DNA of 64,000 nucleotides, taken from Heterohyrax brucei (Eukaryota; Chordata; Mammalia; Hyracoidea; Procaviidae). The position numbers and the translations under genes were made by a program. Position 1 is the first letter of the stretch. Every line of letters starts with the position of its first letter. Positions 22,125 to 34,640 of the stretch are shown here, one piece after another. The DNA is taken from contig CM053162.1 of assembly GCA_028571685.1 (NCBI GenBank), positions 45,976,851-46,040,850 of the forward strand, given 5' to 3'. The notes beneath the pieces were generated by a model. The model did not search any database. It was not told the DNA's origin and saw only the letters and a list, made by a program, of their open reading frames with translations.

Positions 22125-22605
22125 TATCTTAGGCATCTAGTGCTGTTATAATAGAAATACCAGAAGTAGATGGTTTAAAAGAGAAGTTTTATTCCGCCAC
22201 AGTCCAGTAGACCACAGGTCCAAATTCAAGACATCTTATCCAATGAAAGAACTTTCTCTGTTGGCTCTGGAAGAAGGTTCTTGTCATCAGTTGTCTCCTG
22301 GTCTGGGAGTTTCTGAAGCACACACAGATCCTTTCCAAAGGATGCACATAGCTAGCTCCCAGCACTGCTTCTTGGTAGTATGAGATCCCCAGCTCTCTAC
22401 TTGCTTTCCTCTCCTTTATATCCCAAGAGATTTTCTCAAGGCACAATATAGTCTTACACATTAAGTCCTGTCCTACCAACACAACTATAAGCCATCCTCT
22501 CCATTAACATCACAGAGGCATGATTTACAACATGAAGGAACATGACAAAGTGCCAGGAATCATGGCCCACCCAAATTGCCACACATTTTGGGGAGGAACA
22601 CAGTT
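22125..22605 (-). mobile_element. MaLR-like LTR, one end eroded
   Basis: 'tcttaggcatctagtgctgt', 'attccgccacagtccagtag', 'gaaggttcttgtcatcagtt' and 'attttggggaggaacacag' run in the family order. The terminal 'ccatgaca' at the right end is missing. Inserted next to or within the L1 remnant. Confidence 0.8.
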
Positions 22606-22644
22606 GTATATTCTCAGAAGCACACAACCCATCTGTAATTGCTA

Positions 22645-22800
22645 AAGTTGTGTGTCAGTGTGGTTTGGCAGTGGTTTTGGCAGTTTTGATTTTATTCTAT
22701 CACAGTCCGTTAGGCTACAAGCTCAAATTCAGGGCATTTGCTACAGGGGAAGAACTTTCTCTGTTGGCTCTGAAAGAAGATCCTTATCACCAGTCAGTTT
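22645..22800 (-). mobile_element. MaLR-like LTR fragment
   Basis: A second copy of the LTR middle starts again 40 bp on: 'ttctatcacagtccgttagg', 'ctctgttggctctgaaagaa', 'gatccttatcacc'. Truncated at both ends. Confidence 0.65.
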
Positions 22801-22939
22801 GGCACTTATATAATAATGCGATCACCTCCACGATGGCATCTGCTGTGAGTAACCAATCAGCTGAAAGGGAGTTTCCTTGGAATGTGGCCTGCATCCAGTG
22901 CAGATGGCATTTCTGGCAAAGTTCTCCAGCTTTTGCTTG

Positions 22940-23160
22940 CTCTGAATCTTGCAGCTGGCTTCTGCTCATCTAACCTCTGGTTCCTGGGATTGAGCTAGCA
23001 GCTGATATACTGATCTTGAGTTCACCAGCCCCTGCAGCTACGTGAGTCAGGAGAAGCATCCAGCCTGACCAGTGGGCTTAGGACTGTCCAACCTCTACAA
23101 CTACATGAGCCATTTCCTTGATATAAATGTCTTTCTCTGTGCATATACACATACACAGAT
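22940..23160 (+). mobile_element. Possible old LTR tail
   Basis: 'tccaacctctacaactacat', 'gagccatttccttgatataa' and 'atgtctttctctgtgcatat' resemble a widespread mammalian LTR end. Low certainty. Confidence 0.3.
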
Positions 23161-23165
23161 ATATG

Positions 23166-23498
23166 AGGTCTGACAGTTAAGTCTGCCAACTTAATTGTCC
23201 TAAGTGTTACACACCTCATGGCTGAATATCACTGTGGTCACATTAGAAGTGTTCCCCTTGGGAAGCTATACACTGATGCCAGTGACTAGTCCACCTTCAA
23301 AGCAATTTTGGAACTCTTTTTGTAATGGCCTTGTACCTGGTGGCATGGTGTCAAGTTGGTCAACTTAATTGTAGAGTTGTCTGTGAGGTAGTTTTTAGCC
23401 AGGAAACAAAGAACTGTATTGGAACACACTCTGTACTCACCTAATCTGGTCCCCAGTGACTTATTTCTTTACCCAAAGATCAAGGAAATATTGAAACA
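23166..23498 (+). mobile_element. Mariner-derived element, 3' truncated
   Basis: Starts 'aggtctgacagttaagtctg' and keeps the left arm and the start of the transposase end ('cacactctgtactcacctaa'). It stops after 'caaggaaatattgaaac', so the right arm is lost. Confidence 0.85.
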
Positions 23499-23499
23499 A

Positions 23500-25008
23500 T
23501 ATTCCCCGAAGTCAATTTAAAAATGAACAATAGTTTAGCTTAACTAGTAAAAAATGTCTGCTTTGACCATTATGCTCTTTTAAGAATTAATATATGACAT
23601 TTAACTGACACAGCAACTTGCAAGGTTAGATAAGTAACTTAAGTGCCAGTGATTTATGTTAATGAGGTAAGAACAACTCAGAAAAGGAGAGTGACAATGG
23701 TTGCACAACTGGAAGAATGTAATCAGTGTAATGAGATCATACACATAGAAAATGTTGACTTGGTATATGATTTGTTGTGTACATTCTCAACAACAACAAT
23801 AAAATAAATAAAATTCATGAGTGGGGAAGAACATTTCCCCAGTTGCCCTTGCTAAGTTTCAATGACGTGTAATGAGATGTAAGTGGAAGTATTATGTGGT
23901 AATTCCAGGACTTTCCTTAGATGACAGTTGGTTAATACCTCTTGTCCCTTCTTTGACCCTCCATCCATCCTGCTGACTACAATATAGATATGATAGCAAG
24001 AGGTCTAGGTGTCATCTTGGACCATGAAGACAGGGGCCACACAGAAAATGTGTGGGTAGAAATATCATAGCAGCTTGCCTACCTTTGTAACTTTACAGGT
24101 GAGAAAGATAAACTCCTATCTTGTTCAATCACTGAATTGTAGGTCTATGTTTCTCAAAATGAGAGAAATAATCCTAACGGGCTCACTAAATCAATTGTAA
24201 TGGAAAATATTGGGCTACTTAGTCTTGCTTAAAGAAATAAACATACTAAAGCAGACATTTGTTGGTTTATTTCCCAGCATCTCTTCTGGAATTGATTCTG
24301 CCTCTGTCATCACCCACATAGTTACAGTGAGAGTTTCCAAGCTCTGCAACGTGACTCAACCTTTTTGTCTTAAGGATGATCTACTCATCCAGACTGGGAC
24401 AACCAAGACATTTCCCTAGGAATTTGAAGGTAGGCCAGAAAGAAAGAGAGATCAGTCACTTTGGACTGTTAAGACTACCATAGTAAATATCTGAGCTACA
24501 GACAGTTATGTTTTCGACCATACGTTGGCAGAAGTAGAAGAAACTAGATTGTTAGGAGAAGGAATAATCAAGCAGCATCAACGAGAGAAGTAGAGATTAG
24601 AGACAGAGGGAGAGAGAAGGTTCCTAGGTTCCCCATGGTCCTTTAGTTCCTGGTTTTGTGGAAGCTATTGCTTGCTAACTTAATATCCATTCTCCAGTTT
24701 TGCTTTTCTTTTCTCCTGGTCTTGTTCAGGTTCCACCCAACCCTAGAGGAGGTACAATTAGTCTAAGACAATATGTGCTTGGCAATCCTCTGATACACAT
24801 GTGTATAAACTGGCCTTATCAGATCAAGGGAAAACTTTTTCTCCTGGATGTGAGCAAGGAAGCACATGGCACTGACTGCTGCTGGCAGCTCTCTTGACAC
24901 CATAATAATGGCTGTTTGGGGATGAGGATAACGCTAAAGATGGCAGCAAGAGTTCTAAAAAGCCTAGGCCCTTAAGGAAAAGTTTGAGCCCACCCTAGAA
25001 CTAAATCC
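23500..25008. other. No recognised feature
   Basis: Apparently unique. No convincing exon or repeat was seen. Confidence 0.4.
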
Positions 25009-25009
25009 A

Positions 25010-25092
25010 ATACGTTGCTGCTACTGTTAGTTACTCAAATCAATTCCAACTTGTGGTGTCTTCTATTAGGCCATAAACGACCTATTACAGAT
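25010..25092 (-). mobile_element. AfroSINE fragment
   Basis: 'gttagttactcaaatcaatt' and 'ccaacttgtggtgtcttcta' match the reverse of the AfroSINE tail. The head is missing. Confidence 0.5.
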
Positions 25093-25097
25093 GTCAG

Positions 25098-25206
25098 GTT
25101 CACCAACTTTTTCCTTAAAGGGCCAGATAATATTTTAAGCTCTGCAGGCCATGCAATCTCTGTTTCAAATACTCAACTCTGCCATTGTAACTGTAAAGCA
25201 AAATCA
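25098..25206 (-). mobile_element. hAT-type non-autonomous DNA transposon fragment
   Basis: 'ttccttaaagggccagataa', 'ctctgcaggccatgcaatct' and 'caactctgccattgtaac' are characteristic of one common mammalian hAT-Charlie-type repeat. Only one half is present. Confidence 0.6.
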
Positions 25207-25372
25207 AAACACCAAACCACGTTTATTGCTGTCAAGTCAATTCCAACTCATAGAGACACTATAGGACAGATTAGAACTCCCCCACAGAATTTCCAAGGAG
25301 TGCCTGATGGGATCAGAACTGCTGCCTTTTTGGTAGTAGCTATAGCACTTAAGCACTATACCACAAGTGAAG
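25207..25372 (-). mobile_element. AfroSINE
   Basis: 'attgctgtcaagtcaattcc', 'agagacactataggacag' and 'tttccaaggagtgcctgatg'. Near complete; inserted at the edge of the hAT fragment. Confidence 0.88.
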
Positions 25373-25812
25373 CACCCCTGGACAATATGTAATAGGCATG
25401 CTGCGTTCTTTCTTGTTGTTGTTGCCTTGATTAAATACCTGCATATTTAATCACCTGCCTGCTCATCCAGATCCCTTTTCAAAAGCTAGGCTATGGCTGT
25501 TTCCCTGACTTGCAGCTGTGTGAGTTTTGGGACACTTTTGTTTATGAGGAATAAGTAATACAGGATAATCTTGTTTCATAGGTTTTAGAACAGAAAAAGT
25601 TACAATATATAATGCCCACAACCAACAGTTATCTGTTGATGGTTGTACAGTCCCCTCATTTATTCTAGAGAATAATCTGCATTGTTCTGGGGGAACTGGC
25701 CGTTGAGTATGGGCTCAGGTAGTCACAAACACCATTCTTTGAGACCCTTGTCTGATTCTTTCAGATCTGAGTCTAGGTTAAAAAGAAGTGGTTCTTTTTA
25801 GGCAAAGCAGAT
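25373..25812. other. No recognised feature
   Basis: No gene or repeat recognised. Confidence 0.35.
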
Positions 25813-26131
25813 GTTTCTTTCTTTTTTTTCCATTCCCAGTACTCCCCTTCTTGGCAACTATTGAAGGTTGTTTATCTCTACGTGTGGTCTCACACAACAC
25901 CTGTCCCTCTGTGATTGGCTCATTTCGCTCAGCAAAATGCCCTCCAGTTTGCTCCATGTTATGAGATGACATCAAGTCTTGCCAGCACCATCTGCTAGAA
26001 AGACTGTCTTTTTCCTTTTTGATGGATTTTCAGCCCTCGTTGAAGATCAGGTGACCATAGGTGGATGGATTTATATCTGGGTTCTCAGTTCCATTCCGTT
26101 GGTCGATATATTTGCTGTTGTACTAGTACCA
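25813..26131 (-). mobile_element. L1 3' part with ORF2 end
   Basis: Starts with a T-rich tract, as a minus-strand tail would. It then shows 'catttcgctcagcaaaatgc', 'cgttgaagatcaggtgacca' and 'tccattccgttggtcgatat', the antisense of the familiar L1 ORF2 3' region. It joins a different L1 region at 26,131. Confidence 0.7.
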
Positions 26132-28146
26132 GGTGTCTTTGTTTCTAAGATGTGTCTCTTGTAAACAGCGTAGTATTGCTGTCATTTTGTAGTTTTTGTG
26201 TGTGTGATGCTGACGTTCTTTTTCTGTTCTTCTTACTCTCTTGTGCTGAATTCTTTTGGTTTGTAGATTTTTTCACTTTCTATTTCTTTTGTTTTTATTG
26301 AGACTTTATGTTTCCCTCTTCGTTTGGTTACCTTGAAATTCACCCTTGTCTTCCTAGGTTAGAGCCAGTATATTGCTACTTGTTAGCACCTTGCCTTCAA
26401 CTCCATTAGAAAGTCTGAATCTACACTGTTTGTTCTCTCTTCTATTGTACTGATGTTACCCTTTACAGATTGACTTCTCTGGTTCCATGTTGTAATTCTC
26501 TTGGTTTTGGATAGTATCTCCAGATTGGTATCTGGATGGTATAATTTTGCATCCTAGATTCAGTCTGTGGACTGATATTGTTTGTTCTCAGACCAAAGGA
26601 CTCTAATAATTCTTGAAGGCTTGGTTTGGTTTTTACATATTCCCTTAATTTCTGTTTTTCTGGAAGTGTTCTAATTTCACCATCACATTTGAACAAGAGT
26701 TTTGTAGGATATATTATTTTTGTTTGACAATTTTTTTCTTTCTTGGTTTTATATATGTGTCTTCTCATTGTCTTCTTGCCTACATGGTTTCCGCCAAACA
26801 ATCAGAGCGTAGTCTTATTACTTCTCCTCCATGTGTGACTTTTTGTTTTTCTTGAACTACTCTTAGAATTTTTTCTTTTTATTTGGTTTTAGTGAGCATT
26901 ATGATGACATGCTTTGGTGATTTTCTTTTATGGTCTATCCTGTATGGAGTTTCTTGAGCTTCTTCAATCATCAGCTTTTCATCTTTCAAAATATTAGGGA
27001 ACTTTCTGTCAGCAGTTCTTCAGTGATCCTTTCTGTGTTTTCTGTTTTCTCTCTCTGTTCTGGAACTTGTAAATTTTTGCTTTTGATTGCATCTCACCTA
27101 ATTCTCAAGGTTTCTTCATTTTTCTTTGTTCTTTTTTCTGATTTTTCTTCAGAGATATATCCAAGTATTTGTGTTCAGTTTTGCTGATCCTGTGTTCCAT
27201 TATTTCAAACCTACTCCTCAACCCTTTCACGAGACTATCCACTTCTGAAATCTTCTTGTTTACCTTTTGTGTTTGTAGTTGTTTTTGTATGTGAATTTAT
27301 TTTGGCATTTTCTGCCTGTGTTATTTTTATGAATTCTTCCATAAATTTGTCTGTCTTTTTAATAAATTTGTCCATTTGTTCCTCATTTTTGTCTGCTTTT
27401 TGCTTCAACTGTTGGATAGCTCTGAATGTTAGAGATTGAAATTCTCTGTCAGATAATTCTAGTGCCTTCTACTGTAAAGCCATCTGGTGCCTTACACTGC
27501 ACATTTACTGGAATCTTCCTGTCCTTTGAGGGGGCAGTCAGTTGTTATTTTCTTCATTTATTGATTGCAGATCTCTTTGTTTCATCCAGTTCTTTTTTTT
27601 GTTTTATTTGGTTATGTCAGACAAGGCAGGCTGCATATTCTTTGTTGTTTGGTCATCTGTGGTCACAATATTTTTCAACTCCTTGTCCAATGGGCATGGC
27701 CAGTCACTCAGCTATGGTATGGATGTGGTGAGTCCAAGTGGTATGGATGCTATACTTCCTGGTTGGCTGAGCCACTGCAGCTAGCCAGGAAGTATTAGAG
27801 GCATAGCATCGGGGAGAATGTTGGGGTACAAAAGAGTGCCTTTCTTGCCACCAGGTACTTCATCTTCTGCCAAGATCTCTGTAAATCAGCTCTCTGTGCT
27901 TCCTGTGTGCCAATCTCCAGCAGCCGTTCAAGGTGGCAAATCTGTGCCGGTTAGCTCTTATCTCTTCTCACTGCTTTCTGCCAATTTCTTGTTCCATTTG
28001 GGGTTTGGCTGAGATCTTTATCTCTTCTTTTGACACTTCAAATGCCAGGATTGATGTTTGTTTCTGTTTTACTTAGTTTTTCAGGTCTTTGCTGTGGAGG
28101 GATGGAATGGTGCTTCTGCTGATGGTGCCAGCTTGGCTGGAAGTCT
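26132..28146 (-). mobile_element. HAL1/L1 element with ORF1 and 5' region
   Basis: Minus-strand element about 2 kb long. 26,463-26,801 encodes the ORF1 C-terminal domain. The 26,930-27,420 stretch is the pyrimidine-rich antisense of the ORF1 coiled-coil region. The right end 'gatggtgccagcttggctgg' resembles an L1 5' start. No reverse transcriptase lies between ORF1 and 26,132, which fits the half-L1 (HAL1) layout. A deleted L1 is the alternative. Confidence 0.55.
26463..26801 (-). pseudogene. L1-type ORF1 protein, C-terminal domain
   Basis: ORF1p is the nucleic-acid-binding chaperone of L1 retrotransposons. This 112-codon minus frame carries the C-terminal signature (YPTKLLFKCDGEIRTL, then EKQKLREYVKTKPSLQELLE), corresponding to the SEGEIK...DKQ.LR.F...RPALQELLKE block of the family. 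The RRM domain and coiled coil expected upstream are broken by stops and frameshifts. After the block the usual terminal residues are replaced, and the frame runs on to the end of the open segment. Confidence 0.75.
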
Positions 28147-29403
28147 GATACCTGAATTCTTGTAAAATTATTGAGAAAAACAGCTGGCCAACTCATCGGT
28201 TGTCATTTATCAACCCCTGTTATAAACAAATCTGAGTCAGAGTTTTCTGTTACTTCTGATCATGTACAGGTTCTAATCCATTTTTCTGGCCCACTTCATC
28301 TTGCCCCTGGAATTCATGAGAAATTCCAGTGGCTGAGCTGATGGCCAAAATATTGAATAAAGAAGACAACATGACTATCAACCAACCCTCAACATGAAGA
28401 ATGGTCATATTAAGGTGAATTAGCTGAATATCACTCTGAATATCACCCTCTTATAATCTCTCTGACTAGTACTCTTTGTTACTTAAACTAGCCAAAGTTC
28501 ATTCCTTTTATTTGTAAATAGAAATGTTCTCACTATTCTTTCTAGGTTTTCATCTGGGGTGCTCGTTTAATGATTTTATTCATTTTGGGTGAAAAAGTTG
28601 ATCAGTTTTACATTATTTCTTCTTGTTGGTTCTCCATTTCTTTGGTTCAGTATTCCAGTGTCAGGATTGTAATACTGATGCTTTTAAAAATTGAATCCAT
28701 GAGAAAGTTCCTTCTTTTTTAGATTCCTGCAGGTCTTATGATCAATTACACACAGTCTAACCCTGACACATGAGCCATGACTACAAAGCATCAGAAAGGC
28801 TTGAGCACACATGGTACAACTTGGACATCCAATGTATTTTGTTAAATACAGTTGCTGTTGGAAGTTGTATTCCAATAATGCTGTCATTTCCAGAGTATCT
28901 TTGAAATTTCTCCAATGTCTTCATTTTATTATAACATCTGATATTGATAGAGAACTATCATCACATTCCCACAAGACTTGGCTCTGGATGGATTTCTGCC
29001 ATTTGCAAAAAATAAAAAAGATCCATCTTAAATATTTCTCAATTATTGAGTATTTTCCTTGCCCTTTGCTTTGTTTTTCACATGATTCTAGGCACCTACT
29101 TAAGCTACTTTTCTAGGCTCTGGTGAGAGAAAGTCCTCATCACCAATGTAGTCATATTTCATAGGGAAGAAAATAAGTTAGCAGCTTACAATATAATTCA
29201 AATTTGCCTGGACTTGACTAATCCGTGAGGATAAATATGGTTCTCATAAGAGAAATTATTCAGATTTTACAGGCTTGTGGTTACCATTACATACAGAGTA
29301 ACTTAGCCTTCTACGTGTGCTCCCACACTGTCTGCTTACACGTTTCCACTTCAGCCCCCTCTTGTTGGTTTCCAGCTTCAAGTCTGCCAGGTGTCTGGTG
29401 CTT
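28147..29403. other. No recognised feature
   Basis: AT-rich. A 101-codon plus frame at 28,811-29,116 has no domain. Nothing further was recognised. Confidence 0.4.
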
Positions 29404-29575
29404 TCTGTTGTTAGGCACCATTAAGTTGGTTCTAACCCACAGTGACTCTATGCACAACAGAATGAAACACTGCTCAGTCCTGCACCTTCCTCACAATTGC
29501 TGTTCTGCTGGAGCCCATCATTACAGCTACCGTGTCAATCTGTGTTGTTCAGGTCTTTCTCTCTTTCACTGACCC
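29404..29575 (-). mobile_element. RTE 3'-end fragment
   Basis: The reverse complement reads 'cagcaattgtgaggaaggt', 'gcaggactgagcagtgtttc', 'attctgttgtgcatagagtc', the same end as 31,090-31,204. Only the last 130-170 bp is present. Confidence 0.65.
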
Positions 29576-29835
29576 TCCACTAGAAGAACACACATACACT
29601 ATTCCAGATGGTGCCTCTTGGTCACCACACAGCTCCAATAAGTTCCAAGAGGGAAGGAGCTTCCTCCATTTTCGTTAGGGTAGTACTCTTCAGGTCTAGG
29701 ACAGTGTCAGACATTTCCATGAATATTGAACAAGTGAATGTCGATATGGATTTAATCTATCGGTCCACACTTGACTGTAACTGACTGTCTTCCATGCAGA
29801 AAATTGGCAGAATATTCCTCCCCTCTATGTGTGCT

Positions 29836-30000
29836 GGAAATCCCAGTGGCATAGTGGGTCAAGTGCTATGTCTGCTAACCTAAAGGTTAGTAGTTCAAAT
29901 CCACCAGGCGCTCCTTGGAAACTCTATGGGGCAGTTCTACTCTGACCTCTGTGGTCACTATGAGTCTGACCTGACTCAACAACAGTGTTTTGTTTTTTTC
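29836..30000 (+). mobile_element. AfroSINE
   Basis: 'ggaaatcccagtggcatagt', 'taaaggttagtagttcaaat' and 'ctccttggaaactctatggg'. Complete with a T-rich tail. Confidence 0.93.
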
Positions 30001-30690
30001 CATGGGTACTAGTTTTTTGCTTCTGGGTCTCAATGTAAGAATATCTGTGCCCCTGCTTCTTCCAATGTCTTTCATGAGTACAGCCTTTTCAAATGCTACC
30101 TCAGTTCCTTTCTCTAAGAACTTGGGCCCTGTCCTCAGGTCCTTGCTGGAAAACAGACATACTTGAACACAACATATAGACTGGGCTCAAACTTAGCTTC
30201 CTGACTTAATTAAAATATAGAGTGATAAGAACTATACGAGACTCCTATGCAGGGACCTAAGAGAGGAGAGAAGCTGAAGAGAGCAGGAAATCAGAGGGAA
30301 GAGAACAGATAGTACAGACAAGATGGTGGATAGAACTTTAGTTGCTTCATATTTTTGCTTCTTGCTTGCTCTGAAAATTTTGTCCTTGATTATAGCTTCC
30401 TTTTCTCCCTGTTTTGTAATTTCCTCTTTTCAAGTACACACTAAGCGCTTGTTAAATATTTGTGCGCTGAGGGACAAAGAGAAGTAAGACCTTAGTGGAG
30501 CCCAAGTACTTTTCCCTTAATATTTGCTTTTTTGTGTTGCTCGTTGTTTGGTTAAATTGGACCTTGAGATACTGGGTAATGAGAGCCCGGTAACCTTTAC
30601 TTGCTCAAAGCAATAACTCTGGGCTGAACACAACGTGCCAAGCTTTGTGCTAAATGGAAAGCCACAAAAAATCAGTAACGCTGAGATCTA
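30001..30690. other. No recognised feature
   Basis: No gene or repeat recognised. Confidence 0.35.
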
Positions 30691-31204
30691 AAGAATTAAC
30701 CTCTTTAAAGTGTTCAAAATCAAAGATGTAATTTTGAGTACTAAGGTGTGCCTGACTCAAGCCATAGTGTTTTCAGTGATCTCAGATGCATGTAAAGTTT
30801 TAAGATGAATAAGAAAGACCAGTGTAGAATTGGAGCCTTTGAATTATGGCATTGGTGAAAAAGGTTGAGTATACCATGGACTTCCAAAAGAAAGAACAAA
30901 TTTGTCTTGGAAGAAATACAACCAGAATGCTCGTTAGAAGCAAGGATGGCAAGACCTTGTCTCATATGCTTTGGACATATTTTTTAAGAGGGGCCAGTCC
31001 CTGGAGAAAGACATCATGCTTGCTAAAGTGGACGATCAGCATAAAAGAGGAAGACCCTCAACAAAACAGATTGCCATAGTGGCTGCAGCAATAGACTCAA
31101 GCACAACAATGATTGTGAGGATGGCACAGAACTGAGCTGTGTTTCATTCTGTTGTGCAGAGGGTTACTGTGAGCCAGAACTGACTCAATAACACCTAACA
31201 ACAA
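30691..31204 (+). mobile_element. RTE (BovB-type) LINE 3' end
   Basis: Encodes the broken C-terminus of an RTE polyprotein: 'ctttgaattatggcattggt' (FELWHW-like), 'ggccagtccctggagaaaga' and 'aaagaggaagaccctcaaca' (KRGRPST-like). It ends 'actgactcaataacacctaa' plus 'caacaa'. Collinear with 60,206-60,704 and truncated at nearly the same 5' point. The last part is downstream of the reverse transcriptase. Confidence 0.85.
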
Positions 31205-31301
31205 GCTCTAAAGAAGCATTAAGTTAGCGGTAGATGTTACATATCAAATCAGTATAATATAAGCAAAAAAATAAAAATAAAAAAATGAAACCCACAAAAA
31301 A

Positions 31302-31433
31302 ACCACATCGCCACTGAGTCGATTCCAGCTCAGAGCAAATCTATAGGACAGAGTAGAACTACCCCACATGGTTTCCAAGGAGAGCCTGGTGAATTTGAAT
31401 TTGGTTAACCGCTAGAACACTTAACTGCTACAC
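31302..31433 (-). mobile_element. AfroSINE
   Basis: 'catcgccactgagtcgattc', 'ataggacagagtagaactac' and 'tttccaaggagagcctggtg'. Minus copy with an A-rich flank at 31,265-31,300. Confidence 0.88.
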
Positions 31434-32814
31434 AAGGAAAGAGAATTCCATTGTACACGAAAAGGTCGCATAAGAACACAGGGAAAAACAAAGAGAATTC
31501 TAGTTAGGGATCTCTGAGAAGGTTTCATGGAGGAGCTCTATGAAGAACAAGTAGGCTTTAACCTGTGGAGTTGGGTGGGGAAGCATACAGGCAGTGGTAA
31601 AGCTATGAGCAAATGTATGGAAGTGAAATGTAACCTACAAAGCAACATATGTCACATATGCTTCCAGAATTTTCTCTTTCTTTTGTCAGTTAATTGTCAG
31701 TTATTCAAACATAACCAGTAGAACGGTGATGTTGTATGCTTTTTTGGAGTATACATGGAGGAGAGGGTTTCATTGAACAATGCTGCTGGCAGTATTTTTA
31801 AAGAAGAAATTAAAGTGCCATACTGCTTGTGAATCAGTCTGTCCAATTCTGCATGCAAAGCAGATGGCTGTTAACTGTTTGTTCCATCCCTGGTATTGTC
31901 TGCTTTATAAAAGCTCAAGAGCAGTTGAAATGAAGAATTCTATCACATAGGGGAAATTTTTGTCTGTAATTTGTTTATAACACACTCTTGAGTAATGGGC
32001 AAGCTCGTTGTGCCTTGGGATTACGCTTCTGGTACATACACATTCCAGAACTATTAACCTTTCTCCCTGTTGCTGCTAAGAGTCCTAAAAGCCAGGGAAA
32101 TCGATACAGATAATAATTTATCAATGACAGATTAAAATTTTCCATTGATTTGTTCTGGAATGGGAATTTGTGCCTCCCAAGGAACTTCTTTCCTTTAATA
32201 GACAACGAGGTAATCAGTTATAATTTCAAATTTTGAAAAGCTTTGGCAACAGCTTTTTTAAAACCCACAGAAGAAAAATAACAGGAGACCCTGGCTAGTC
32301 TCAGAGTCCTGCTGAGATGTACAGAAGTGAATTTTGCTCGCCCATCTGGGCCGATGGGTACCTTTGACCCCTGAAGCAGACCCTCTTTCCTGTTCCCTAC
32401 ATCTAAAGGACTGCTGTCAATTTGCAAGCCTTGCAGGTCTGATAGACTCTTTGTCTTTCTTTACTCTCTGGAAACAAGCCAGTTTGAAACACAGTCTTAG
32501 GCTATATATCTTCAGAGGCCATCAGGAAGTTGGTTTCTGTAGCACCTATCTTTAAAACAGGCTTTAAATCAGAGCTTCTCAAAGCTGAGTGTTGGGTACC
32601 AGTCTCCCCAAGAACTGAGTAAAATGAAGATTCTGAATCTGTGATGAGACCTGCGATTTTGTATTTCCAGAGAGCTCTCTAAGGGTTACGTTGTAGCAAG
32701 ATGTTCAATTTGTTCTTTTCCCCAATGGGATTCCTCACCAAGGTAGGAACGACAAGTGGTACAAGAAGGCAGACTGTCAAGCACAGAAGGGCCACCTTAT
32801 GACACAAAATAGAC
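31434..32814. other. No recognised feature
   Basis: Apparently unique. Frames are under 80 codons and without domains. Confidence 0.4.
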
Positions 32815-33221
32815 AGCTTCCATCATTTACTTAGAGAGGCCATATGCACAACGGAATAAAATATTGCCCAGTCTTATGTCATTCTCATAGTTGCTGGCAT
32901 GTTTAAATCCATTGTGACAATTATGGTGCCAATCCACACCCTTGTTGGCCTTCTACTTCACAAACATGATGTCCTCCTCCGATGACTGAGCGCTTCTGAT
33001 GACATGTCCAAAGCGAGCAAGTCAGACAAAGCTGTGTTGTAATCCACACGGTTTTCGCTGGCTAACTTTCAGCAGTAGACTTCTGGATCTTTTTTCTTAG
33101 TCTAGAAGCTCTGCCGCAACCTGGCCACCGTAGGTGACCCTGCTAGTAGTTGAAATACTGGTGGCATAGTGTCCAGCATCACGGCAACATGCAAGCCACT
33201 ACAACAAACGACAGACGAGTG
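32815..33221 (-). mobile_element. Internally deleted RTE derivative (junction class A)
   Basis: On the minus strand the 5' block ('ttgtagtggcttgcatgttg', 'gtgatgctggacactatgcc') joins near 33,020 to the 3' block ('ctttggacatgtcatcagaa', 'ggaggacatcatgtttg', 'gacataagactgggcaa'). Same junction as 9,987 and 53,539. Confidence 0.75.
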
Positions 33222-34424
33222 GGGTTCACAGCATGGAGCCCCAACGAAGTGTTCCAAAAATATCAGGAACAGAACTGAAAGGGTGAGTTTCACACTCTTC
33301 ACTGGCAAAGCATGTCCTTCTTTATGTGAGTATCTGAGGGAATATGAGGATCTAATAATAGAGGGAGATGAAGGGAAGGGATCACTCACTCCTCCCTTCC
33401 TCACTTTTGAACTTCATGCCAGCCTTCAGAAAATCCATAGTGATGTAGCCTACTTTGGAAAGGCAGACATTTAACGCACTCCCCTCAACTCTTTTAATTT
33501 TTGTCAGGAAACTTCCAAGAGACTCTACAAGGAATCCAGCCTTTCAGCATTCCCCAGCAGAACAACATTATCTGTCATTGTTCTTTGTGTTCAAAGATAC
33601 TTCTGCAAATGATGTTGCAATTCTTATATATGAGTCTGGCAGAAAGCCCTAAGATGTGACCTAATTTCCAGAAGGACGAGCTGTTATTTGTAAAACCTGC
33701 TGTAGTTTATGACCCTGCCCTATGAACTTTGAGAAAACGGCCCAAAGGGCAAAGGAGATTTCTACCTGGAACAGTTCAAGTCACTAGATGACTTGAATTT
33801 GGAAGAAGAAGCTTATGCCTGTTAGTTGAAGAGATGACACAGAAGAACTCCTAAAAGCCTGGAAGTGGAAGGTCATTAGGTAGTTTGTTGTGAACTAAAG
33901 AAGGGTACATTTGGGTATGTTTATAAGCATGCTGCCCAGGAGAGAATATTTATGTATGGGCATGTCTTATCTTCGCTTCTATTGTAAGTGGATTCTGAAA
34001 GTTAAATTATAACATGACATTATGTTTGAAAGGGAAGGATACTTCACAGAAAAGGCATTTACTAAGCTCTTTAGAGACTGTTGCACACTGATCAAATGAC
34101 AGATGGCGTTTAGCTTTCACAATGTAGGAGTGCTCAAAGAATGTTGGGTCACGACGAAGCCGTGGAAATCATGGCGTAAAATATGGTGCAAGTTTTGGTA
34201 CACTCAGTGTAAGAAGAGGTGCTAGGAAGCCGATTCCAAATACCAGGAGAGGAAAGGAAACTAAAATAAAATAAAATAAAAAATTCTTTACCTGTGAGGT
34301 GCCGGTAGGTCACCACTGCTGTGTCTCTAGGCCTGCTTTACTAAGACATCAGGTGAAAGGATCTCGGAGATCTCTAAAGTTCAGCCTGGCTCTGTTACTG
34401 CCACTCACCGAGGGCTGACATCTT
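33222..34424. other. No recognised feature; short (AAAAT)n at 34,262
   Basis: Apparently unique apart from 'aaaataaaataaaataaa' at 34,262-34,283. No exon recognised. Confidence 0.4.
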
Positions 34425-34640
34425 GCCAAAGGCACCTTGAGCTGAATGTGTCCCATGTATTAACAGCTCATCTCTAGGAGGCTTTTGTTTTGTGATTATC
34501 TCCAATTTACAGAAGAAACGGAGGTTAGGAGAGCTCAAGGAACCAGGCCACGCTTACACAGCTAACAGGAAGCAGAGCTGGGCTTCAAACCCAGGCAAAA
34601 TGATACTGTAGCTAATGCTTTTAAGTCTTACGGTGTATCT
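34425..34640 (+). mobile_element. MIR
   Basis: 'atctccaatttacagaagaa', 'acggaggttaggagagctca' and 'cacagctaacaggaagcaga' followed by 'gggcttcaaacccaggc' follow the full MIR core. Confidence 0.85.
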
